Origin: Planctomycetaceae bacterium
Lineage (GTDB): Bacteria > Planctomycetota > Planctomycetia > Planctomycetales > Planctomycetaceae
Assembly (NCBI GenBank): GCA_023258825.1
Contig: JALQWE010000249.1
Span: 1-6,018 of the forward strand
Direction: 5' to 3'
Length of the DNA: 6,018 nucleotides
Both the position numbers and the translations under genes were made by a program. The notes below the pieces were generated by a model. That model saw only the letters and a program-made list of their open reading frames with translations, did not search any database and was not told the DNA's origin. The first letter of the stretch is position 1; each line of letters opens with the position of its first letter. Positions 1 through 6,018 of this stretch are shown here, in pieces.

Positions 1-29
1 AGCGGGACGGGAATGAGGTCCGGGTTTGC

Positions 30-55
30 GGCTCGGCAGGAGCACTCGCCCTCCC
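30..55. repeat. Candidate dispersed intergenic repeat, degenerate copy
   Basis: This 26-base GC-rich stretch lies about 27 bp beyond the stop codon of the permease gene. Read on the minus strand it is GGAGGGCGAG, one extra T, then GCTCCTGCCGAGCC. Without the T it would encode E-G-E-A-P-A-E-P. From memory, that motif recurs between genes, and in spurious short ORFs, in planctomycete genomes. It holds short alternative inverted repeats (GCTC/GAGC and GGAG/CTCC), so it could fold as RNA. It is not followed by a T-run and is not a convincing terminator. Only one copy is visible here, so its status as a repeat rests on recall, not on the window. Confidence 0.4.
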
Positions 56-81
56 AGTGAAAGTTTGCAGGAGGTGACGTG

Positions 82-3000
82 TCAGCGGCCCGTTGCACTT
101 TGCAGTCGCTTCAGCACCCGCCCAACCAGACTTTTGGCGTCCATCACCAGGCTGAATCCCGCTGGAATCAGGATCAGCGTGAACACCGTGGAAACAATCA
201 TGCCCCCCAGCACGACAGCTCCCAGGCCCTGGTAAAGTTCACTGCCAGCGCCCACGCTCCACACCCATGCTCCATCCGCAAAAATCGGTATCGGTACGAC
301 CAGAGGCAGCATGCCAAGCACCGTGGACAATGTGCTCATCAGAATCGGACGCATACGAGTTCGCACGGTTTCACAGACCGCATCGACCGGTGTCATGGCC
401 TCTTCCCGCATGTAGTTCAGTGCCTGATGCACAATAAGAATGGCATTGTTCGCAACAGTACCGATGAGAATCACAAATCCCAGCATGGTCAGCATGTCCA
501 GCGGCTGAAACTGAAACTCGTTCATGATCTTCAAACCTGCCAGTCCACCCACCATGGCGAGGGCCACGCTGATCATCACGACCAGCGGATACAGGAATGA
601 TTCGAACAGAGCAGCCATCAACAGGTAGCTGAGCAGTAATGCCAGCAGCAGATTCCACTTCAGGTCATACCACGTGTCAGCCAGTTTGTCAGCGGTACCA
701 GCGAGACGGATCTGATAGGCACCACTCTGAAATCGTGGTGTCTGCATCAGTACCTTGCGCACCTTGTCGTCCACGGTCTGCATGGCTCGTTCAAGTGGAA
801 TGCCGCTGGCGGGTTTCAACTGAATGGTGATCGATCGCTGCCGCTCGGAGTGATTGACCTGCTCCGGGCCGCGACTGAGCACAATATCGGCAATGGCCGA
901 CAAACGCACCGTTTGGCCTGTGGGTGTGCGGATCGGCAGATTCTCGAGATCCTGAGAATGAGTCGCGTAGTTCATGTCCCCGCAGATCACGAGGTCAATG
1001 CGACGTCCCTCATGCCAGTAGTCGCCGGCAAATGCTCCATCCACCAGGGCGTTGACGGAATAGCCCAGCGACGCTGCCGTAACACCGAGCTCGGCGGCTG
1101 CTTCTGGACGCGGTACAACATGTAACTCCGGGCTGGACAGGTCCAATCCCGGAATCGGCCGCAGCTGATTGCCTTCGGCCATGGGGAATTCGGCCATGCA
1201 CATGCCGAAGGCTTTCTGCGCTTCCTGCACCAGTTCTTCCAGATCCGGCCCTGTGATCTCAAGGTCAATTGTGCGTCCACCGCTCAATCCGCTGTCAAAC
1301 AAACTGGACTGGCTGACAATTGGAATGACCCCCGGTTGCGAACCTGCAGCCTGCGCCAGCACAGGGATCAGTTCCCCGGCCCGCAGTTCGTCCACCGCCT
1401 TGGCTCCAAGGAACAAACTGCGACCTCGCGCAACGAAGAAGAAGTCGTTGATGCGTGGTGATCCCGGTTTGGCTTCTCCCGTCCAGTAGGGCGCCAGTTG
1501 CCGCTCAATGTTGTTCCCCAGAGAAATCATCTGGTCGATGTTGTAACCGGGCGGTGGCAGCAGAATCGCAATAATCAGATTGCGATTGCCGTTCGGCAGA
1601 TACTCCGTCGCCGGCCACAGCAGCACACTGGCCCACACACTGCCCGCGCTGAAAACAGCGACAAGGCAGGTCCGCCAGAACCAACTGCCCCGCGCGGACA
1701 TCATGCGTTTCATGCCACGGGCCAGAAGTTCATTCAGCCAGTGACTGAATCGTACGATACCAAATAATCCTGATGGCCCGAAGCTGTCGTCATAATCCAG
1801 TTTATCAATCTTCTGACCACCCAGCAGCCACGCCGTCGCAGCCGGAATCACAGTGATACTGACGATCAGTGAAATCCCGACGGAACAGGCAATAGCGAGC
1901 GAGATGTCGCGAAATAACTGACCCGCCTGACCCTGCACAAAGATCACCGGAACAAAGACCACAATCATGGTCAATGTCGCGGCCAGTACGGCTCCCCAGA
2001 CTTCCTGAGTCCCCTCAATGGCTGCCTGCCGCGCGGTTTTCCCCAGCTGAAAATGGCGATAAATATTTTCGAGTACCGTGATGGCGTTATCGGCCACCAT
2101 CCCGACTGCGAAGGCCATGCCCGCCAGACTGATCACGTTGATGCTGCGACCAAACAACTTCATAAAGATAAATGTGGCGACCACACTGATCGGGATCGAA
2201 AGGCCGATAATCACGACCGTTCGCAGACTCTTCAGAAACAACAGTAGAATCACCACGGCCAGCGCGCCGCCGGAGTAGACGTTGCTTTCCACAAGCGCCG
2301 TCGCCGAATCCAGATACTCCGTCTGATCATATACCTGTTCCAGGTATAACCCCTTGGTCGACAGAATGCCCTGGTTCAGCTCTTCACAGGCAATCCGCAG
2401 GTTCGGACCGTAAATGCGTTTGCATTCACCCAGCTCCAGTGTGGTGATCTGCCCATCCTGATCAAGATCCAGCTGCGACCGCAGAGGCCCCATGATTTCC
2501 TTCACGTTGGTGTTCGGTGCCTGCTGCGCATTGACAGCAAGAGCATTCAGGCCCATCTGGCGGACAACGCCGTCGGGCTTGCGATAGGCAACCTCTACCC
2601 GGGCCACATCACGGACTCGCACCGGGGAATTGTCACGCGTGGCAATGATCGTTTCGGCCACCTGTTCGGGGCTGGTGAACTGTCCCAGCGTCCGCACGAT
2701 GTTACGCTGTTTGCCTTCCGGAATGTCACCTGCTGACGTGTTCTGATTTTGGGCAATCAGGGCCGCTCGCAGTTCGTCAATGGTGACGCCCAGCGCAGCA
2801 AGTCGCGACGGGTTCACTTCAACGCGAAATTCCTGTTCCTGCCCGCCGAAGACGTTGGCATTGGCGATTCCCGCGATGCGTTCAAATTCGGCCTCAATGT
2901 AGTCCTCGGCAAATTTGCGCATCAGTGCCGGATTGTTGCGACCTTCCGTAAATGTCTTCAGGATCGGAAACTGCTCCGACAGCAGATTGATTTTCGGCAG

Positions 3001-3531
3001 ACTGATCGGGCCGGGGTCTGCCATCAGGCGCTCCAGCGGAGCTTTCAGTTCCGGATGCAGTGCAATCAGATTGTTCAGATCATCCCGGTCCGGCGGTATC
3101 GGTTTCAGAATGAACCACGCAATCGCGTTGGCGTTGGCATTCACCGTCGAAATTACCGGCTCCCTGGCGTCATCCGGATAATTGGGGACCTGGTTCAGCT
3201 TCTCCGCCACTCGAGCACGGGCATCGGCGAGGTCTGTGCCGACCGCGAATTTCAGCAGGATCATGCCCATGGAATCCGAGCTCTCGCTTTTGAATTCCTC
3301 AAGGCCCTCGACACTCTTCAACTGCTCTTCCTGCTCTTCAACAATCTCCTTTTCCACCTCTTGCGCGCTGGCGCCCGGCCAGAATGTCGTGATGGTGATC
3401 TCTGGTTCGGTGACATCCGGCGTCAACTGCACCGGTGTGGCGAGGTACGCGATGGCCCCGAACAGCATCGCCAGAATCACACCCACAGTCAGCTTCACGG
3501 GGTTTTCAATGGAAAAGCGAATCAGGTCCAT
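82..3531 (-). CDS. RND efflux transporter permease (AcrB/HAE1 family) with EF-hand insertion
   Basis: This is the inner-membrane pump of a tripartite efflux system, a proton-driven antiporter expected to work as a trimer with the adaptor encoded just upstream. The family architecture is complete: TM1 at about 13-31, a periplasmic half to about 415, TM2-6 (about 419-570), TM7 (about 619-640), a second periplasmic half to about 955, and TM8-12 (about 957-1128). Family landmarks are FWPGASAQEVE near the N-terminus, GMVADNAITVLENI in TM4, GTVANNAILIV in TM10 and MRPILMSTLSTVLGMLPL in TM11. Of the AcrB proton-relay residues, D407 is kept (D481), while D408 and K940 are both Asn (N482, N1028). At 1149 residues it is about 100 longer than AcrB. 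Most of the excess lies in insertions at about 145-198 and 352-395, plus a longer TM11-TM12 loop; the second insertion carries an EF-hand. The ATG start gives a canonical N-terminus (MDLIRFSIENPVKL); the ribosome site is weak (GGTAAG). Substrate unknown. Confidence 0.95.
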   Translation of the reverse strand: MDLIRFSIENPVKLTVGVILAMLFGAIAYLATPVQLTPDVTEPEITITTFWPGASAQEVEKEIVEEQEEQLKSVEGLEEFKSESSDSMGMILLKFAVGTDLADARARVAEKLNQVPNYPDDAREPVISTVNANANAIAWFILKPIPPDRDDLNNLIALHPELKAPLERLMADPGPISLPKINLLSEQFPILKTFTEGRNNPALMRKFAEDYIEAEFERIAGIANANVFGGQEQEFRVEVNPSRLAALGVTIDELRAALIAQNQNTSAGDIPEGKQRNIVRTLGQFTSPEQVAETIIATRDNSPVRVRDVARVEVAYRKPDGVVRQMGLNALAVNAQQAPNTNVKEIMGPLRSQLDLDQDGQITTLELGECKRIYGPNLRIACEELNQGILSTKGLYLEQVYDQTEYLDSATALVESNVYSGGALAVVILLLFLKSLRTVVIIGLSIPISVVATFIFMKLFGRSINVISLAGMAFAVGMVADNAITVLENIYRHFQLGKTARQAAIEGTQEVWGAVLAATLTMIVVFVPVIFVQGQAGQLFRDISLAIACSVGISLIVSITVIPAATAWLLGGQKIDKLDYDDSFGPSGLFGIVRFSHWLNELLARGMKRMMSARGSWFWRTCLVAVFSAGSVWASVLLWPATEYLPNGNRNLIIAILLPPPGYNIDQMISLGNNIERQLAPYWTGEAKPGSPRINDFFFVARGRSLFLGAKAVDELRAGELIPVLAQAAGSQPGVIPIVSQSSLFDSGLSGGRTIDLEITGPDLEELVQEAQKAFGMCMAEFPMAEGNQLRPIPGLDLSSPELHVVPRPEAAAELGVTAASLGYSVNALVDGAFAGDYWHEGRRIDLVICGDMNYATHSQDLENLPIRTPTGQTVRLSAIADIVLSRGPEQVNHSERQRSITIQLKPASGIPLERAMQTVDDKVRKVLMQTPRFQSGAYQIRLAGTADKLADTWYDLKWNLLLALLLSYLLMAALFESFLYPLVVMISVALAMVGGLAGLKIMNEFQFQPLDMLTMLGFVILIGTVANNAILIVHQALNYMREEAMTPVDAVCETVRTRMRPILMSTLSTVLGMLPLVVPIPIFADGAWVWSVGAGSELYQGLGAVVLGGMIVSTVFTLILIPAGFSLVMDAKSLVGRVLKRLQSATGR
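2434..2469 (-). other. EF-hand calcium-binding loop inside the permease
   Basis: Codons 355-366 of the permease encode DLDQDGQITTLE, which fits the canonical 12-residue EF-hand loop: D at 1, 3 and 5, G at 6, I at 8, T at 9 and E at 12. A probable entering helix (NVKEIMGPLRSQL) and a probable exiting helix (LGECKRIYG) flank it, so the whole helix-loop-helix seems to be present. It sits in the periplasmic part of the first half, between the helix and the strand that precede TM2 in AcrB. The site would be exposed to periplasmic calcium. Calcium binding is inferred from the motif only, and there is one hand, not the usual pair. Confidence 0.85.
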
Positions 3532-3604
3532 AATCGCACTTACCGATCAGTATTTGTTCAGGCCCGAGCTGTTGTTTGTGCCGCATTTCTGCCGTCAGAC
3601 TGCC

Positions 3605-4969
3605 TCAGCCGGCTGTGCCGTTTGCAGTGCCCTGCCCTTCAGCGGCCGGTTCTCCCGTCATAATCTGTACGGCCTGAAAGGCACGCAACCGTTCGGCTCC
3701 TTCCGTCACCACCTGCTGTCCTGCAGTCAGTGATTCGCCGGTCACCTGAATCCACGTGCCGGTGCCAATCCCCGTGGTGACCATCACCTGCCGGACACTC
3801 CGCGGTTCATCACCCTTCTGCGGGTTCACCACAAAAATAAAGGATCCTCGCGATGTACGGACGATCGAATCCTTGGGCACAAGAATGGCGTCGACCGGAC
3901 GACCCTGAAAACTGGCTTCTGCCATCATCCCCTCACGCAGTGCCGGGGTGGGTGGAGCTGTTGTCTGGTCCACTTCGTTTTCAATGCGAATAATCACCGG
4001 GAAACTGCGGGATCCGGCTTCCCAGTTGCTGCGGGGAACAATGGTGGCGACACGTCCCTTCCATTCCCGGGCAGTTCCGGCCTGTCCATTGGTGCCCTGC
4101 ACGGTCAGCAGCACTTCTCGCCCCGGGCTAACCTGATCGATGTACTGCTGATCAATCTGCACCTCGACTTCCACTTCATCCAGCCGCGCCAGTGTCAGAA
4201 TCGGTGCTCCTTTGGACAGCCATTGCCCAATGTAAGTGTGCTCTTCGACGACAAAGCCATCAAACGGTGCCTTCGTCAGACGTTTCTCACGTTCTGATCG
4301 CAGAAATTCAACGTGTTTCTGCTGAGCGTCCAGCCGCGCGGCGGCCTGCTGTTTCTGCTCATCCCGGGCGCCTGACGCAACTTTCTGAAACACGGCCTGG
4401 GCGGCCACCAGATTCTGCTGCGCTGCATCAAAAGCATCTTCGGCATCCTTGACTTCAGAAGGATTGGCGGCCCCGCGTTTGCTGAGCGCTCGCAGTTCTT
4501 CCAAACGCCGCTGGGCATTGGAAAAGGTGACTTCCATCGCCGATTGTCGGGCCCGCGCTTCATCCACATCTTCTTTCCTCGGCGATTGCAGTTCAGCCAG
4601 TTCGGCCTGATGTGCCCGAACCATGGCCTCCTGCTCAGCCAGTTCCAACTCCGTGGATTCCATCCGCAGTTTGGAAATCAATGTTCCCTGCTGGACAAAG
4701 TCGCCCACTTCAATCGGGAACTCAGCCACAACGCCGTCCGCACCGGAGGCGACGATGCTGAAGTGCCGTGGCCGCACATTGCCCGTCGCACGAAATTCAG
4801 GTGCAATCTGCTCCTGACGAATCACGGCCGCCTTGACCAGTGTCGGCGGTGCGGCTGCCCCTGCAGAGGCGCCGGACGCAGCAACCGGAGGTGTGGGGCC
4901 GCCACATCCCGGAATCAGGATCAAGGCGGTCAGACAGAAGACAGTTGCGGGAACCTGCAGTTGCACCAT
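3605..4969 (-). CDS. RND efflux periplasmic adaptor (membrane fusion protein), probable lipoprotein
   Basis: This adaptor would link the permease encoded next to an outer-membrane channel. From the ATG it has 454 residues. A hydrophobic signal ends in LIPGC (Cys22), a lipobox-like site, so the protein is probably lipid-anchored; a Pro/Ala/Gly-rich linker follows to about 43. The two halves of a biotinyl-lipoyl-like domain lie at about 72-102 (VASGADGVVAEFPIEVGDFV) and 232-262 (TKAPFDGFVVEEHTYIGQWL). Between them is a charged, Ala/Gln/Glu-rich coiled-coil hairpin of about 130 residues. A beta-barrel (about 264-356, including LREGMMAEASF) and a membrane-proximal domain (about 358-441) follow. 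The RxxxL part of the TolC-contact motif can be seen at the hairpin (RLEEL), but Asn appears where Ser is usual. ATG 4969 has GAG seven bases upstream. A TTG at 4981 would add MRCA and supply the only basic residue of the signal, so the start is uncertain by four codons. The permease gene begins 73 bp after the stop, which suggests one transcript. Confidence 0.9.
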   Translation of the reverse strand: MVQLQVPATVFCLTALILIPGCGGPTPPVAASGASAGAAAPPTLVKAAVIRQEQIAPEFRATGNVRPRHFSIVASGADGVVAEFPIEVGDFVQQGTLISKLRMESTELELAEQEAMVRAHQAELAELQSPRKEDVDEARARQSAMEVTFSNAQRRLEELRALSKRGAANPSEVKDAEDAFDAAQQNLVAAQAVFQKVASGARDEQKQQAAARLDAQQKHVEFLRSEREKRLTKAPFDGFVVEEHTYIGQWLSKGAPILTLARLDEVEVEVQIDQQYIDQVSPGREVLLTVQGTNGQAGTAREWKGRVATIVPRSNWEAGSRSFPVIIRIENEVDQTTAPPTPALREGMMAEASFQGRPVDAILVPKDSIVRTSRGSFIFVVNPQKGDEPRSVRQVMVTTGIGTGTWIQVTGESLTAGQQVVTEGAERLRAFQAVQIMTGEPAAEGQGTANGTAG

Positions 4970-5356
4970 AGCACATCTCAACCTGAAAGAATGTCTGAGT
5001 CCCCGGGAGGACCGTCTGAGGCGGACCGTGGCAGTTCGGGTAGATTCTCAGTCGTTGGTGAATTCGGTCCAGGAGAATCGGCAGCCATCCGCCCTGGCGA
5101 CTGTTTAACCGAGGTTTCCACTGAGCCCGAATTCGGGCCGCAGAAGACGTTGGCCGGTTTGCACGGAATCTGTGATCTGCCCGCTGCATCGTCCCGCGGA
5201 GGAACCGATCTGAGCAGAAACCCCGATGGCCTGCAGGTCCACGGGACAATGTGAAGAACGCTGTTGTGAGACCGGCCGGACAATTCGGGAAATCGGAGAG
5301 CGGTCGTTACAGTGAGCTGCCTGGTTCCAACATGCCAGAACTTAACACCGCGCAGC
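4970..5356. other. Intergenic region upstream of the efflux operon
   Basis: This gap of nearly 400 bp lies between the rplU terminator and the adaptor gene. I find no convincing coding sequence: the open frames crossing it lack recognisable domains, run over the terminator or the adaptor start, and look random in composition. I see no good match to a sigma-70 promoter. It holds a perfect 14-bp palindrome (5125-5138) and related CCGAATT sequences near 5060 and 5282, read on the minus strand. A seven-base direct repeat, GTCTGAG, occurs at 4993-4999 and 5014-5020, exactly 21 bp apart. Because a terminator precedes the gap, the efflux operon must have its own promoter here. Confidence 0.6.
5125..5138. 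promoter_or_regulatory. 14-bp perfect palindrome, candidate operator
   Basis: GCCCGAATTCGGGC reads the same on both strands. It lies about 155 bp upstream of the adaptor start in the only intergenic region that can control the efflux operon. A dimeric regulator could bind it, but no regulator gene is in the window, and an isolated GC-rich palindrome of this size can arise by chance. Confidence 0.3.
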
Positions 5357-5386
5357 AAAAAAGCGAGTCGCACCCGGCCACTCGCT
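5357..5386 (-). terminator. Rho-independent terminator of rplU
   Basis: On the minus strand a seven-base-pair stem, AGCGAGT paired with ACTCGCT, closes an 11-base GC-rich loop and runs directly into TTTTTT. It begins about 25 bases after the rplU stop codon. The plus strand has no T-run after the stem, so it acts for minus-strand transcripts only. It separates rplU from the efflux operon. Confidence 0.85.
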
Positions 5387-5410
5387 CTTCATGCACATGA
5401 CAACAACCAA

Positions 5411-5761
5411 TCAGCCCGCTGCGGCTTCGACAACCTGCAGACCCGGGATGGTGATGTCGGTGATTCTGATACGAGTATGCTTCTGACGGTGACCAGTGTG
5501 ACGACGAGAATTCTTGCGGCGTCGGATCTTCTGGATTTCCAGTTTGGGACCCTTTTCTTCGGCAATCAGCACTTCACCCGTGACTGTTGCGCCGGTGATC
5601 ACCGGAGTACCAATCACGCTGGCACCGCCACCGTTCGCCAACAACACCTTGTCAAACGTGATCGTCGCACCCGCCTGGACATCATCACGATAATCCACAG
5701 ACAGGAACGAGCCCTTCTGAACACGATGCTGACGATTTCCGTCTTCGATCACAGCGAACAT
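5411..5761 (-). CDS. rplU: 50S ribosomal protein L21 (bL21)
   Basis: bL21 is a 23S rRNA-binding protein of the large ribosomal subunit. The 116-residue product opens with MFAVIEDGNRQHRVQKG, the usual bL21 start (M-[FY]-A-V-I, then a GxQ-like turn). It has the middle segment GTPVITGATVTGEV and the basic signature KIRRRKNSRRHTGHRQKHT with the GHRQ core. A short tail (GLQVVEAAAG) makes it slightly longer than the E. coli protein of 103 residues. I chose the ATG at 5761 because it gives the family N-terminus and has AAGGG ten bases upstream; an in-frame TTG at 5779 would add six unlikely residues. In many bacteria rpmA (bL27) follows directly, but here a terminator does, so rplU is the last gene of its transcript and may be the only one. 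Confidence 0.96.
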   Translation of the reverse strand: MFAVIEDGNRQHRVQKGSFLSVDYRDDVQAGATITFDKVLLANGGGASVIGTPVITGATVTGEVLIAEEKGPKLEIQKIRRRKNSRRHTGHRQKHTRIRITDITIPGLQVVEAAAG

Positions 5762-5849
5762 GAGACTAACGCCCTTCAACCAACAAAATGAAAGCCAATT
5801 GACAACGAGTTAGCCGCCCGAAGTTTTAAGTGTTCACGCTCTGTTCCCT

Positions 5850-5868
5850 GTCCGAATTCAATCCGGAC
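5850..5868. promoter_or_regulatory. 19-bp imperfect palindrome upstream of rplU
   Basis: On the minus strand it reads GTCCGGATT, a central G, then AATTCGGAC: two nine-base arms with one mismatch. It lies about 90 bp before the rplU start. It could be a protein-binding site or a hairpin in the leader RNA, and nothing in the window decides between them. Confidence 0.3.
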
Positions 5869-5926
5869 GGTGGCGGCTGCCGACTGAGAATCGCGTATGG
5901 TAGCGTAAATGTTCGGATTGTTCGAG

Positions 5927-5949
5927 TCGGAAACCCAGTAAGTTTCCGA
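5927..5949. promoter_or_regulatory. Hairpin-forming inverted repeat in the rplU upstream region
   Basis: TCGGAAAC and GTTTCCGA are perfect eight-base complements around a seven-base spacer, about 165 bp before the rplU start. Neither strand has a T-run after it, so it is not a standard terminator. It may be an operator, part of a structured leader, or the remains of an upstream element. Confidence 0.35.
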
Positions 5950-6018
5950 GTTGCAGCCAGGAATTTCCCCCGATTCCTCCACCCTGCCGCGGAATCCTCC
6001 CCCGTTTCGCGCTCAGTT

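Larger units (their letters stand above)
5762..6018. other. Upstream leader of rplU
   Basis: This stretch runs from the rplU start to the window edge. I see no supported gene: the one minus-strand open frame (68 codons, GTG at 5982) has no recognisable domain and ends at the rplU translation start region. It contains two inverted repeats (5850-5868 and 5927-5949) and a TTGTCA that resembles a -35 box, without a matching -10. It probably contains the rplU promoter and 5' untranslated region. Confidence 0.5.

Noticed and set aside
1..81. Terminator after the permease gene
   Set aside because: The short inverted repeats around 30-55 have weak stems and no following T-run on the minus strand.
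2749..3663. Plus-strand open frame of 304 codons antisense to the permease
   Set aside because: It is an antisense shadow of a strongly supported gene in GC-rich DNA. Its product is rich in Arg, His and Gln with no recognisable domain, and it runs past the start of the permease gene.
4544..5254. Plus-strand open frame of 236 codons opposite the adaptor start and the gap
   Set aside because: It overlaps the adaptor gene over half its length and shows no domain or ribosome site; its low-complexity composition fits a chance frame.
4978..5373. Minus-strand open frame of 131 codons in the gap before the adaptor
   Set aside because: It would start inside the rplU terminator and run into the adaptor start. 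Its product has no recognisable domain, and it is rich in Pro, Ser and Arg as expected for untranslated GC-rich DNA.
5762..5779. TTG start for rplU, six codons upstream
   Set aside because: The ATG at 5761 gives the conserved bL21 N-terminus and has an AAGGG at a usable distance; the extra residues have no counterpart in the family.
5780..5805. Sigma-70 promoter for rplU at TTGTCA
   Set aside because: The -35-like hexamer is good, but the bases 16-18 nt downstream do not resemble TATAAT, so I do not call a promoter.
5776..5982. Minus-strand open frame of 68 codons before rplU
   Set aside because: It has a GTG start, no recognisable domain and no clear codon bias, and it covers both inverted repeats. 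A small unknown protein cannot be fully excluded.
1..6018. CRISPR array, tRNA, rRNA, insertion sequence or phage genes
   Set aside because: I saw no regularly spaced repeats, no tRNA-like cloverleaf, no rRNA segment and no transposase or integrase coding sequence.

Overview
The window reads as chromosomal DNA of a Gram-negative-type bacterium, most likely a planctomycete. Three things point there: weak or absent Shine-Dalgarno sequences, an EF-hand inserted into an envelope transporter, and a degenerate copy near position 30-55 of an intergenic motif that I associate from memory with planctomycete genomes. This assignment is an inference; no rRNA or other strong taxonomic marker is present. 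All three genes supported here lie on the minus strand, so the window is read from right to left.

Right end (about 5357-6018): a leader of about 257 bp with two inverted repeats precedes rplU (ribosomal protein bL21). The gene is followed within 25 bp by a clear rho-independent terminator (hairpin plus six T). The usual partner gene rpmA (bL27) does not follow it.

Middle (4970-5356): a non-coding gap of nearly 400 bp contains a perfect 14-bp palindrome and related CCGAATT sequences. It presumably carries the promoter and control region of the next operon.

Left two thirds (82-4969): a two-gene operon encodes an RND-type efflux system. The first gene encodes a periplasmic adaptor (membrane fusion protein, probably a lipoprotein) and the second, 73 bp downstream, a 1149-residue HAE1/AcrB-family inner-membrane permease. 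The adaptor would couple the proton-driven permease to an outer-membrane channel, which is not encoded in the window. The substrate cannot be told from the sequence.

The most unusual point is in the permease: its first periplasmic half carries two insertions relative to AcrB. One contains a textbook 12-residue EF-hand calcium-binding loop with flanking helices and a nearby cysteine pair. This suggests a calcium-stabilised or calcium-sensing RND pump. No other new system was found; the rest of the window is ordinary.
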